Shown: one piece after another, positions 38,878-49,600 of the stretch
How positions within the stretch are numbered: the first letter of the stretch is position 1
How the letters are laid out: the number at the start of each line of letters is the position of its first letter
Source of the DNA: Brevipalpus yothersi
Taxonomy: Eukaryota; Arthropoda; Arachnida; Trombidiformes; Tenuipalpidae
Length of the DNA: 64,000 nucleotides
Assembly (NCBI GenBank): GCA_003956705.1
Contig: QZCP01000132.1
Coordinates: 44,812-108,811 of the forward strand
Reading direction: 5' to 3'
The notes under the pieces: model-generated
Database searches by the model: none
Told to the model about the DNA's origin: nothing
What the model saw: the letters and a program-made list of their open reading frames with translations, nothing else
Made by a program: the position numbers and the translations under genes

Positions 38878-39376
38878 TCAAGACCTTGTGTACTTGCCCC
38901 AAATATGCAAGATGAACACAGATGCAATGAATACCAAGCTCATAACCAATACTGGTACTGGACCACTGAAAAAAAGGAAATGAGAACAGATGTAATAAAA
39001 GGGACATGAGAACAGGTTCCACTTATCCAGCATATTCAGCATTATGTAATCTTTCTACTCTTCATCTTCTTCTTCTCTCAACACTTACACTTTAATTCCT
39101 GGAGAATCATCGGTATAAAATCGCCACATGCCACCGGATGATGCAGCACTACCACGACTGGAAGCAGCTGAAGATGTTCCATTTCCTGTCCTTCTTAATC
39201 GTGCTCCACCGGTACCACCATTAGCGGTACGCGATGGCAAAGCTCGGGGCGTTCTACCACCACTTCCAACATTGGTACCACTCGGCGATGCAGGCTGATC
39301 GAATAGAAAAACATTAACAACATTACACATTTATCCCATCAAAAATTTTCAAAATACAAATTGACAAACTTACCAT
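38878..39376 (-). CDS. Sec61beta: Sec61 translocon subunit beta
   Basis: Three minus-strand exons give 98 residues: 39376-39374 (the ATG alone), 39294-39089 and 38965-38878. The Ser/Gly/Arg-rich cytosolic tail is followed by the invariant GGMWRFYTDDSPGIKV, then GPVPVLVMSLVFIASVFIL as the single tail-anchor helix, and a luminal HIWGKYTRS end. It is a non-essential stabiliser of the ER protein-conducting channel and contacts the ribosome and the SRP receptor. Placing the start codon at the very end of exon 1 (ATG followed by GTAAGT) gives MPASPSG, matching the family start MPAGP or MPASPSA. Human SEC61B has 96 residues. Confidence 0.95.
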
Positions 39377-40095
39377 TATGAAATTACAATTGTTTGCTAA
39401 TTAACAATCTCCTAAACGTGGAATGATTAAAAACACAACGTGGATGAGAGAGAGAGAGATAGATCCAACAGAGTAAAGATAGATGATGAGAAGAGAGACA
39501 AGACACCGATTCTGATGATGTTTGAGTCACGTCACAGAATCTCCAGAATCTTGTATCAGATCTGCAATTCAGCAGTATTCACTATCTTTTTGATAGCTTT
39601 CTACTGGGCGCATGCGCTGAAAAAAATTCGCCAATCAGGAGAGATCAGTTCGTGTGCGAGTTTTGTATTCAAAATTTTGCGCGAAAAAAAGTTTGCCTCT
39701 CTCTTTCAGGTCGCGCTCAAATGTTTTTTCGCTCCAGTTTTGCCTTTCACCTTCTCTCTCTCTCTCTCTCTCTCTTTCTGTGAATTCCTGTGAATGTATC
39801 TGTATGTGTGTGATTGTTCATTTCTCTCTGGATGATTAATGAGAGAGGGAGAGAAAAGGGTATTTTAATTATCAATTATTTTATTTATTAGTAAATTAAT
39901 CTTCTTTTTATTTGATGCTAATGCTTGCCTGCTTGTCTGCCTGTGCTTGTGTCTGTGTGTCTTCAGTGTAATGTATTAGTTACATATAATGTGTATATCT
40001 TCAACATTATATTTGAGACACCTTTTTCGTTTTAATTGTCCATCGTTGCCGCTATTCCCATCTTTACCGCCATCACAATCATCATTGTCATCATC
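39377..40095. promoter_or_regulatory. Divergent promoter with NRF-1 palindrome and CCAAT box
   Basis: Between the divergent Sec61 beta and F-box genes lies the palindrome GCGCATGCGC at 39608-39617, the core of the NRF-1 (Drosophila EWG) consensus, followed 13 bp later by CCAATCAG at 39631-39638, an NF-Y type CCAAT box. Both are typical of TATA-less housekeeping promoters. CG-containing words are otherwise rare in this window, which makes them stand out. The remaining sequence is TC- and GT-rich. Confidence 0.55.
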
Positions 40096-40861
40096 ATGAC
40101 CAATTGTTCACCTGTGAACAACTCTCAATCGCCATCTTTGTCCTCGGCCACTATTGTTGATCGGGTGGAGAGTGGTACTGATGATGAAGATGGACCGGAT
40201 TTGCTTACTAGTCTAAGCTCATTTCCTCATTTGATCAAACAAATATTTGGTCATCTTGATCCAGAAGATTTGTGTTCCCTATCGTGCACCAATCGTACAT
40301 GTCGTTTTCTGGTTATTGATGATCCTCAAAGCAATAAGAGGAAAGATGTCTATATCAAATCATTGATTGCAATTAGGAAAGCTGTAGGACTTGTAAGTAT
40401 ATTGAATTCAATCATCCCCCTCTTCTAGTCAAAAATCAACTTTCTCTCATGTTGTATGTCTCTTGTATGATTCATAGGAAAATTGGCCGATCAAAAGGAC
40501 ATCATCCGTAGGAACTCGATCTCAATCTGGAGCCCCTAGAAATGCTCTAGGTGATTTGACCGATTCAGTTGTTGCAAACTCTGGTCAAGAATCACCTAGC
40601 AAGAATGGGTCGACAAGAAAAGTAAAGAGAACAGAGTCATCAAATACACCTTTCCGAGCCAATCGTGAGCGAGCTTCAAAATCAAGCATCACAGCCAAAA
40701 ATGTTGGGAAGGAAAAGAAGACAAAGAATCTTCACATTGATCTCAATGAAAAAATCGATGAGATTGACCAAGACACCAAAAAGCCAACTGTTAAAGTTAA
40801 ACTGGCTAGAGCCGATAGTGCTGGTAGCGCGACAAGTAAAAAAAGATTGAAAAGGTTATGA
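40096..40861 (+). CDS. Small F-box protein, subfamily unknown
   Basis: Two exons, 40096-40392 and 40478-40861, join in phase 0 to 226 residues. Residues about 38-80 fit an F-box (FPHLIKQIFGHLDPEDLCSL followed by SCTNRTCRFLV), the Skp1-binding motif that recruits substrates to SCF ubiquitin ligases. The second exon is basic, rich in Ser, Thr and Lys, with no repeats, zinc ligands or WD units, so no substrate-binding domain is visible. I chose the Met at 40096 because upstream frame sequence is a hydrophobic Ile/Val run without an ATG, probably 5' UTR. It could be an arthropod-specific F-box gene; I know no clear orthologue. Confidence 0.65.
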
Positions 40862-41125
40862 AAAAGTTATTTTACTAGGATGTCTCGTTCAACATCTAAT
40901 TGGAATTATAATATCATCATATGAGATCAAAAGACAACAAGTCACTCTATGGTGTCTGATGGTTTTAAATTCATCTATTGATTGGATCCATCGGGGTTTC
41001 AATTTTTATATTTATATAGTGGATTGATAGTGGTTTGATCTCAAAAGCTCACCTTGTTTGAGCGGACTATAGACAATCTTTGTTTTCACGCACCTGCATC
41101 ACAAGTGCTGAGAGACACACAGTAT

Positions 41126-42127
41126 TTAAAGTTTAAGCAAAGTTCTTTTGAACGGCGAATCTTGATTTCCACGCCACTGGAAAGATAAGTACATACAAGA
41201 ACTTTCCTTCTGTGCCTGGTCAACACAAGAGACATCTTGATCGATTTCATCCGATGCGATGGCTATCACCAATTGTTTGTTCACTTGTACGCTCGTTCTT
41301 GATAAGGAAATCAACTGTAGAGCAGTTAAATCGTCTCTAGGGTCCTTACAGAGAACCATGTATCTGGCATGCATGACCAAAGGATCGCTTTCGTATACCA
41401 GATAATCGCAACCGAACCTAAGTCCGCTCATAATGTAATAACCTTTCCCATACAAATCTTTGAATGTTTTATATTTAATTCTCTCCCTCTTATTGCTGGG
41501 ATAGAGCCAATTGTTATTTATGATTGCACCGTCATGATTCCATGGGCTTTTTGTAAATATCTGTACAGGAATAATATTTTTATTTGATGCGTCAAAAATG
41601 TCCAATTTCTCCTTAATCAAACTGTCTTCATCAACACTTTCCGATTCCATACCACTTTCTCCACTTCCAAGCCTCTTACTACGCTTCGCCTTTATATCTT
41701 TCATGTGTGTCTTCAATACTTGAGCTCTTTTTTGTCTCGCAGCCTCTTGAGCTTCCATCTTGACCTTTTGAGTATGTTCACGATACATTTCCACCGAATC
41801 TGATTCAACAGTCAAATCAAATTCAACTAAATCAGCCATTCCCATATCAATAAGCAACTTTGCCTCTTCTTTCATCAGGCTTAAGGGTAATCCATTTTCA
41901 TTCACTTGATTACTTAAACCAGGAAAAGGTCCAATCAATTGGCCAAGGATACGATGGTCTTTACGCAAATTTAAGGCATCTAGAATGGAGACAGCGGAAG
42001 AAATTTCATTCAAACGGTATTAAATAAATCTGGTTATCATACCTGAAGCATCCCACACCAGAATTGAACCATTGTTATAATGTAATATGAATCGACGTGC
42101 AGTGGAGGTCGATGGTCGACAGTCCAT
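41126..42127 (-). CDS. TSEN34: tRNA-splicing endonuclease subunit Sen34 (TSEN34), catalytic
   Basis: Two minus-strand exons, 42127-42043 and 41979-41126, encode 312 residues (human TSEN34 has 310). The N-terminal fold (RRFILHYNNGSILVWDAS, then LRKDHRILGQLIGPFPG) precedes a charged, Lys-rich linker with the run QEAARQKRAQVLKTHMKDIK. The C-terminal nuclease domain shows KGYYIMSGLRFGCDYLVY, with the expected catalytic triad Y224, H232 (PLVMHARY) and K263 (QVNKQLVIA). Sen34 cuts the 3' splice site of intron-containing pre-tRNAs within the Sen2-Sen34-Sen15-Sen54 complex in the nucleus. It converges on the F-box gene, with stop codons 265 bp apart. Confidence 0.95.
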
Positions 42128-42702
42128 TGGAACGATTACACTTGAAACGAATAGCCATGTGAGGGGGGCATTAATATTCCACAAGAGAAGGAATCCGTTC
42201 TTGTTGCCTCATGTCGATGATTATCTTCTCTCAAGAGGAATGACAGCAAGATTATGATCACTTACACGGTTCAGCTTTTGCTTAACAATCATGAAAATTA
42301 TTCACTATCTATATGTGTGATGCTCAAACTAGCTGAATGAGATTAATCGAAGGATGGACAATTAAGTAACAAAAACAACGCGCTAGACATTCTTTAATCA
42401 TAGTTTGAATAAAGGCGCTACCATCAAAATTATTTTGTCACTACTATTTGCCTCCTCATTTTCTCGCCAGAAAATTTTGAGTATGCAAGGACCAATTTCT
42501 AACTCTGATCATGGTTTGGGACAAAATTGTGGATCTAGTGTTCATGATGTCAATTTGAGGTGAAATTTCATCCAAGTTGAAAATTTATGGTCACAATCTT
42601 CAGGGAAGCTTTTTATTTTCCAATTGGACTCTATGCATAGCATGGAGAATTTGGGAAGGGCTTAAAAATTTTTGGAACCAATTTTCAGAATACTCAGAAT
42701 TA
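42128..42702. other. Interval between TSEN34 and the SLC17 transporter
   Basis: AT-rich, with no coding sequence seen. It should contain the TSEN34 promoter and the 3' UTR of the SLC17 gene, both read on the minus strand. Confidence 0.4.
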
Positions 42703-45693
42703 TTAATAGGCAACACTGAATCGGGAGATTCCTGGTGGCTTTCCATCAGGTCTTATTACGTAGGGTTTCACTCTTCTTGACCCTGGATCGGTGATTACTG
42801 CTGAGAGAGCGTTCTTGTAACGATTTTGTGATAAGCCCCAAGATTGAGGTAGAGTAGTAGCGAAAAATATGAAGAAAATATTCGAAAGGATCATAATTGC
42901 CCCTCCAAAGAAAAAAGTTAAATTCCATGCTGTGGACTTTTCCAGCTGCCAAAGGGAAAATATTTTTTTTGATTAAATATGGATTAGTCAGAGATGAGAA
43001 ACAAATCTTACTCCCGATTCCAGAAGGAGGGCTGATAACATTGGTGCTCCTATTCCCATGGCTGATGCCATAGTGTTGGTCACACCGAAAAGTGTGCCAG
43101 CAATGTCTGGAGCAACCTCAGAGACCAGAGGCATGTCACCTCCTGTATTAGCACCCAGTGCGAACATCGCCACGAAAAGTGCTCCAATAACACCGGTTTT
43201 GAAATCGCCCAGAAAAGGAATAGCGAAAAGGGCGATTGCAGGCAATACTAAGGCTAGAAGTAACAAGAATTGTTTGTACATCAATGTAAAGTTTTTCAAC
43301 ATCAATTTTAAACTTACCAATGCTTTCGAAAATTTTTCTAACTGTGGTTGGTGAAAGAATTTCCTTCTCTATCAGGTACTTTGAGGCTGGTGCTGAAGCA
43401 ATTTGAGCAAAAAATAGAATGATATACATGGAGGCATTGAGCAAACCATTATCCTTGAGACTTATGTTCAATTGGTCTTCCATATAAGCGGGAATTTTTA
43501 TATTGATCATCATGTAACCAAATGCAATTCCACATTTGGCTAATACTATTGCCCACACAGGTGGGGAACGCAAAATTTGAGTCCATTTTATCTTCACCTG
43601 ATTTTAAAAGATTCGAGCGTCAATTTGAACGTTAGAGAGACAATGATTTTATGTTCTAAGTTATAACTTACATCAGATTTAGATCCCACCGAACCAGCAT
43701 TCTCCTTGGCAATGTATCGTTTCTCGTATTCACTGACAAATCGACTATCTTGAGGTGATGAATTCACAAATAGAAAGAATAGAACTGGAACCGTTGCTTC
43801 GATGACTCCTATTGTGAAAAAACCCATCGGCCAGCCTCCAAGAGATTCATTCTCACTCATCCAAGCAGTTAGAGGCATGATCTTGAATAAATTAGCAGAA
43901 TAATAGGATCAGAAACACTATTGGATGGATTTCTGGGATTTATTTTCTGGAATTCTTAGGGGAGAAAAAAACTCGAATACAAACCATGGCTATTCCCAAA
44001 TTAGATGCTCCCATCACTAGACATATTGGAATAGACATTTCATTCGGTGGAAACCTACAAAGAATTATGTTCCAATTCCAATTTTAATACAATTACTCCA
44101 TGATACTCACCAATTTGCAAAAAGAGTGAATAATGTTGCCAACATTGTGACATGAGTAAAGCCCATGAACATTCTCAGAACGACAAAGGCTGCTGTTCCC
44201 AGATCGGCTGCATAAGGGGTAAGAAAACTTGCCGCAGCACTCAAAGAATGTGTGATAATATTTAACCACACCACATCAAGTTTATCAGCGACAATTCCTC
44301 CAAATATCTGGAATGCTGCATAGGTGTAGAAGTAAGATCCCAATATCATACCTTGCTGTGCATTGGTGAAGTCATAAGTTTTCTGGGGAAAAAATTCAAA
44401 TTATAACGAAATCGAAGATTAACCCCCTCGCCCCTCGATTCTAATTGAACGACCGTCATAATTTTGAAATGCTAAATGCCATAATAGTTTTGTTCCATGA
44501 TGAACAATACGCGAGAACAATTCACTCTGGCAGTTTGCTCTCACAAAGCAAATGAACTTACATATGATCAGCTAAAACTATCGAAGTTTCTCTATGAATG
44601 TGAAATCTTTTCCCAGCAACAGTTGGTTTTTGGCAAGCATTCCGCGTTTGCTGAGCTACGATTGAAGTAGGAGTGGAAACTCTTAGAGGGAAAAATATTT
44701 GTTGTTCAACTTAAACAATCTATTTGATGATTCACTCTTCCCCTTCATCCAATTTTGAGCTTCAAACGCTGATTTTCTGATCTATGGTAGTGATTCTTCC
44801 ACGTAAATATGAAGCTTAGTAGATTTTTTCCAGTTATTTGAATTGCGTAATTGGGAATTCGCTAAACTCTATCCAATCTTCTTTCTTCATTGTGATAAGC
44901 TCTCGATCTTCGCACTCTCAATTATTGTGAATACGATTTTCACAATTACTTTGATTGTCATGACTTTATTCAAAATTTGAGAACATAAGAAACCTCAAAG
45001 TCCAAAGAATTTCATAATTTTGCCGTAATTCTGATCTAGTTACAACAATATATAAATACAGAAATTTAATACAAAAATGAGTGGACTGACTAGGTAAAGG
45101 GAATTTTTCACGGTTTCTTCGACTCTTGGAGGGAATTCAGATTTTTGATAAAAAATTTTGCTAATGTTCCGTGAGAAACTAATGATATTTTCAATCCACT
45201 TTGTGTTCAGAGAAATTTGACCTATATTGGTTTTCATCTCTATTGATTCTGTTTTCTCGTAAAGTAATTAACCGGAATTATGTCTCGCCCTTACTTCATT
45301 CTCAGCAGCTAAGAAAATCCTCTTTCATTGCTCAAATAATTTTAGACAAACTTTCCAAATATTTCTCATGAATGGTTGAAAGATTTACTTCCCTAACATA
45401 TCACTAATGCATGATAGCAACAAAAAACTCACCTTGAAAGAAATAGTTTCTACAACAGTTGAGTTGTCATCGTTTGAAGAAACTATCTCAGAGTTAGTTG
45501 AAACCATCGCAACGATAGCCACTGAGAGAACACATCGAGCAGCAAACATGGTACTTGCTGCAAAAGATCCAATCACCGCAATTACGTTGCGAAACGGTAT
45601 TTTTGGCTTCTCCAGTCCATCCAGCTTATAATTGTCCACACTTTGGGCAATCGATGTTTGATTGGATTTCTGACTCGTAATACTCACAGGCAT
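42703..45693 (-). CDS. SLC17-type anion transporter (sialin / vesicular glutamate / phosphate family, MFS)
   Basis: Seven minus-strand exons, 45693-45433, 44382-44111, 44054-43985, 43881-43672, 43597-43318, 43253-43012 and 42945-42703, join in phase to about 525 residues, the usual SLC17 length. Family marks include RNVIAVIGSFAASTMFAARC with the first helix, then TNAQQGMILGSYFYTYAAFQ, the FMGFTHVTM helix, WFPPNEMS, NLGIAM, GGWPMGFF and the late NTGGDMPLVSEVAPDIAGT. Twelve transmembrane helices can be counted roughly. Members move organic anions or phosphate across lysosomal, vesicular or plasma membranes with H+ or Na+. The substrate cannot be told from sequence; arthropods have large SLC17 expansions. 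The first intron (45432-44383) is 1.05 kb, the rest 50-80 bp to 0.1 kb. Confidence 0.9.
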
Positions 45694-46648
45694 TGTTTAC
45701 TGAGCAATAACGGAACTTTTTTCACCTAAGCATCGGTAACTCACTGCATGAAAGATAGAAGTTACTCATCACGACTGATGAAGATGTTTGAAAAGAATGG
45801 CTCAAACACTTACAAATTCTGATTATTAAAGATTTTCCATCGAATTCATGGTGTGTCGATCAGGCGAAGTTACACCCTTCCTTTCAATCTCTCGTAAGGA
45901 GGCGGATCAATCCTTGAATATCAAAGATCCACAAGCAAATAATGAATTTCCTTTTCATGTTGGCCGTTTTTGCCTCATTTTTTGAGCCAATTCTTCATTC
46001 TTCATTGTTTGAACTAGCTACTAATAATCACAAAAATAGCTAGAAATACGAGATCTCATTCAAAATTAAGAGGGAAAAAGATGATGCCAAAAAAGCATTT
46101 TGAACGGAGCCTATCCGAAAAAATGGAGTTATTACCGCCCGGAAAGTGATCTCATCTTATCGTCAAATGACTTTGCTCGAATCAACCAATGAATTGAGAA
46201 GATTAGGGAAAAAGAATTTTTTCTCTTCTTTTTTGGTTTTTCTTACACATTTCATAGTAAGTGAACATTATACACCATCGATAAAAAACAATTTACATCT
46301 CTCAAGTTATCATAAAGGTTCAGTTTTGCTCTGTTTTGAACCACAAAGTTCTCGAGAAATTGAACAGAGGACCGTTTCCCTATTATTCATCGCTCGAAGT
46401 TAGGAATTTATCCGTTTTCTCTTTCTGAAAAGAAAAGTAAAGGTGATCAATAGTTATGCTCTTTAGGTATTTGATAGGGCAAAATTAATCAAATACATTC
46501 ATCCAGCAATCACCTTGAAAAAAGTTGCATCAGCAGGGAAGTTAATGAGGAGTGCAGATACTTTGATCGAATGGCAAAATATCATCGCAGCATCAGAACT
46601 CTCTCAATCATTTACTGGAACAACGTTTTTGCCTATGATCTCCGTGAA
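45694..46648. other. Interval between the SLC17 and perlecan-like genes
   Basis: AT-rich. I looked here on the minus strand for further EGF or laminin-G exons of the perlecan-like gene and saw none. An 85-codon plus-strand open frame (46146-46403) is not recognisable. Confidence 0.4.
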
Positions 46649-49600
46649 TCATGAATATCTTGGCCCAGCTGAATTTGTGCATTCGGCAACATTGACTCTG
46701 TTCTCTTCAGGAACAGCCAAAAGATGTTGCTCAATGTCTTTCACTTTCAAATCACTCATACAGCCAACAAATCCCCACTGATGGGCGATAGGATCTAGGA
46801 TTTTGTCGAAATCGGGAAGTGAGCCAACGTAAAGTGGCTCATCTCTAAGATCGAGACCAATGAATTTCCCTCTGGAAAGTGCTAAAATCGGTGGATCTGA
46901 GTTGACAAACATTTGAACTTCTCCCTTATGGCGATTGATTCTAATCTTATGCCACTCTCCGATATTCATTGATTGAGCACTGCACACATTCGTCACTCCT
47001 GAGCCTAATTCGAATTTAAATTCCAACTTATTGTCACGGAAGCCTAGTGAAAAGAAATCACCTTTGCTTGGATATTTGCCAAAATAAAGAATCAAACCAT
47101 CATCCGTTCTATCTGGTTTCACTGAGAGTTCAATATCAAAGTCTACATAAGCATTCGGAACGGGAGGTAAGCGAACATAATCGTTGGTTCCTTCTTGACG
47201 AAAACGCACGGGAATACTTGTCACATTCAACATTATTTGACACTCAGTTGTCACTGCTCCTGATGTTACTCGACAAATATATAGACCGGAATCGGATTTT
47301 GTGACATTTCGGAGGGACAAAATGGTAGAATTAGAATCATGAGCCTGCTGTTCCAAAAGAACAAGACCTTCTTTGGTCCATTGGATCATACTCGTTCCTT
47401 TAGCTTCTTTAGGACACTTTAGAGTGACATTTGATCCGATGGAAACTTTTTTCTTTGTTGCTAGGGAAAAAGAAATTATATTCAAACATAGATTCATCAG
47501 ATTAGTAATTGTGTGGTGAATAAAACTCACCAGGAATCGTCAACAGGAAGTCTCGAGTCAATACTCCCGCATTTGTTTCCACATGACATCGATAAGTTCC
47601 TTCATCTTTTCTACTCACTCCTCGAATCACAAGAAGACCATTACTACTGTCCATGTGATCTGGTAATCTTGCATGTTCAACATGGGTCCAATATATTTTT
47701 GTCATATTTTCACCATCAAGGGTACACTCTAATCTGATTGTGTCCCCAATATCTGTACTACTTTGATTCGAGATTATCTTGATTTTTGCTTTCAAGCTAG
47801 CCATGTCTGGACAAAAAGAAAAATTTGATAGTTTGATATGATTGAATCTACAGTATCGGAAAGATAAATTGTCAGTAAGTTTTCAATTGATTTCTCGAAA
47901 AATATTGGACCGATGTTATTGAAATTAGAAATACACATAGAATATGATCACATGAATAGGTTGTGAGAGTTTCAATATTTTGTTTCCCGACCTACATTAG
48001 CTATACAACTTTCGATTCGACTGTTCATCGAATTTATAAGTGAAGTGAGGTAGTAGTGAGACAAATTGTTCCACAAATCCTCAATTTTTTGAACTAAATC
48101 ATCGAAATCTTTGATTATCATCATAGAAAGATGATTTTTCATCCATCCCCAAGCATTTTCAATAGGGTTGAGATCAGGGGAGTTAGCAGGCCACTTTATC
48201 GGTGCAATATTACGCAATTCCATGAAACTCATCGTCGATTTGGAAACATGACAGGGTGCATTGTCTTGTTGGAATTGACTTCCATCAGGATAGAATGAGT
48301 CGATCATTGGAAGTAGAAAATAATCCAAAGTTCTCTGATATTCTTCAGAATTGATACTTTTTTTGCAATAGTTCAGAGCCGATGTTCCACGAATTGATAT
48401 GGCTCCCCAAACCATAACTTTTTTGGGAAACTTCGATCTTCCATAGAATTTTTTCGCTTTTCCGAGATGTTTTCGCTTAAAACCATGAAGACTAAAAGTA
48501 GCCTCATCAGAAAATATCGTATTTGACCAATCAAAATTTCGATTTTCTGAGGCAAAATTCCAATCGAGCTTTGATATGACGTTCAGTCAATTGTGGTTTA
48601 CCTGCTCGTGATCTTCGCTTCAATCCCAACTTTTTGAGGTTGTTTCCAACTGTTCTATTACTTACATGAGGAAAACCAGCTTGATCCATCTTGGTTGCGA
48701 GTCTGGAATTCGAAAGTTGAGGATGTTTGTAAGCGAACGTCCCAAGAACTCGACGTGCTGCACCATTGTAGATAGGCTTTCGCCCTGTTCCAACCTTTCT
48801 CTCAGGCCCAATGTTTTCTTTAATTCTTTTTTTCATCCTGTAAACCATTTTCTCACTAACTTTAGCTATTTTAGCAACTTTTTCGACTGAATCAGACACA
48901 TTTTTCAACAAAAAAATCACTTCCGAACGCCTTTCTCTTTCCTTGGACATGTTGTCCACAACGAATTGACCTGATCAATGAGTCATTGATCGAAATGGTC
49001 TCAGATTTTATACAAAGTTAGCCCTTGACCTGGTCCAGTTTCTCAAGAAATTTGGTGCATTTTTATCAGCTGGTTTCTGAGAAATATGAGAAACAGATTT
49101 GCCTTGTGAGATTATGATAGCAACACATGAATCACAACATCAAATTGATTTTAATTAGAATGATAATAATGATATTGAACCAAAAAAATGTATTGAGATA
49201 TTCAAAGTGAAAGGTTTTCAACACTCAAACTAACGCTCACGGTGTTCAAATCGAACTGAGCTTCTTTGTCCGTTGAGTTCTCAACGGCCACAACCCAAAT
49301 CTTGCCCTGGAGTTAGCTTGTCCCGGGACTTTTTCTAGTTCTTGGGAATTTTAGGTGTCCCAAAGGACTGAGGTCAAAATGGAGGAGAGGAAAGAAAGAG
49401 AGAGAGAGAGAGCAAGCAAGCAAGTTAGCAAGCTATACTCTTACATCCCCCGACTTTAAAGGGGTACAGGTGGGCTGAATCAAATGAATATTAGTAAAAA
49501 TAAAAAGAGAAAGTTAAAAAATTAAGACATCAAAATATTGAGAATGATTACATATCAAAAGGGTGCAATACTTCTTGTTCAATGAGTTACGAATGGTGAC

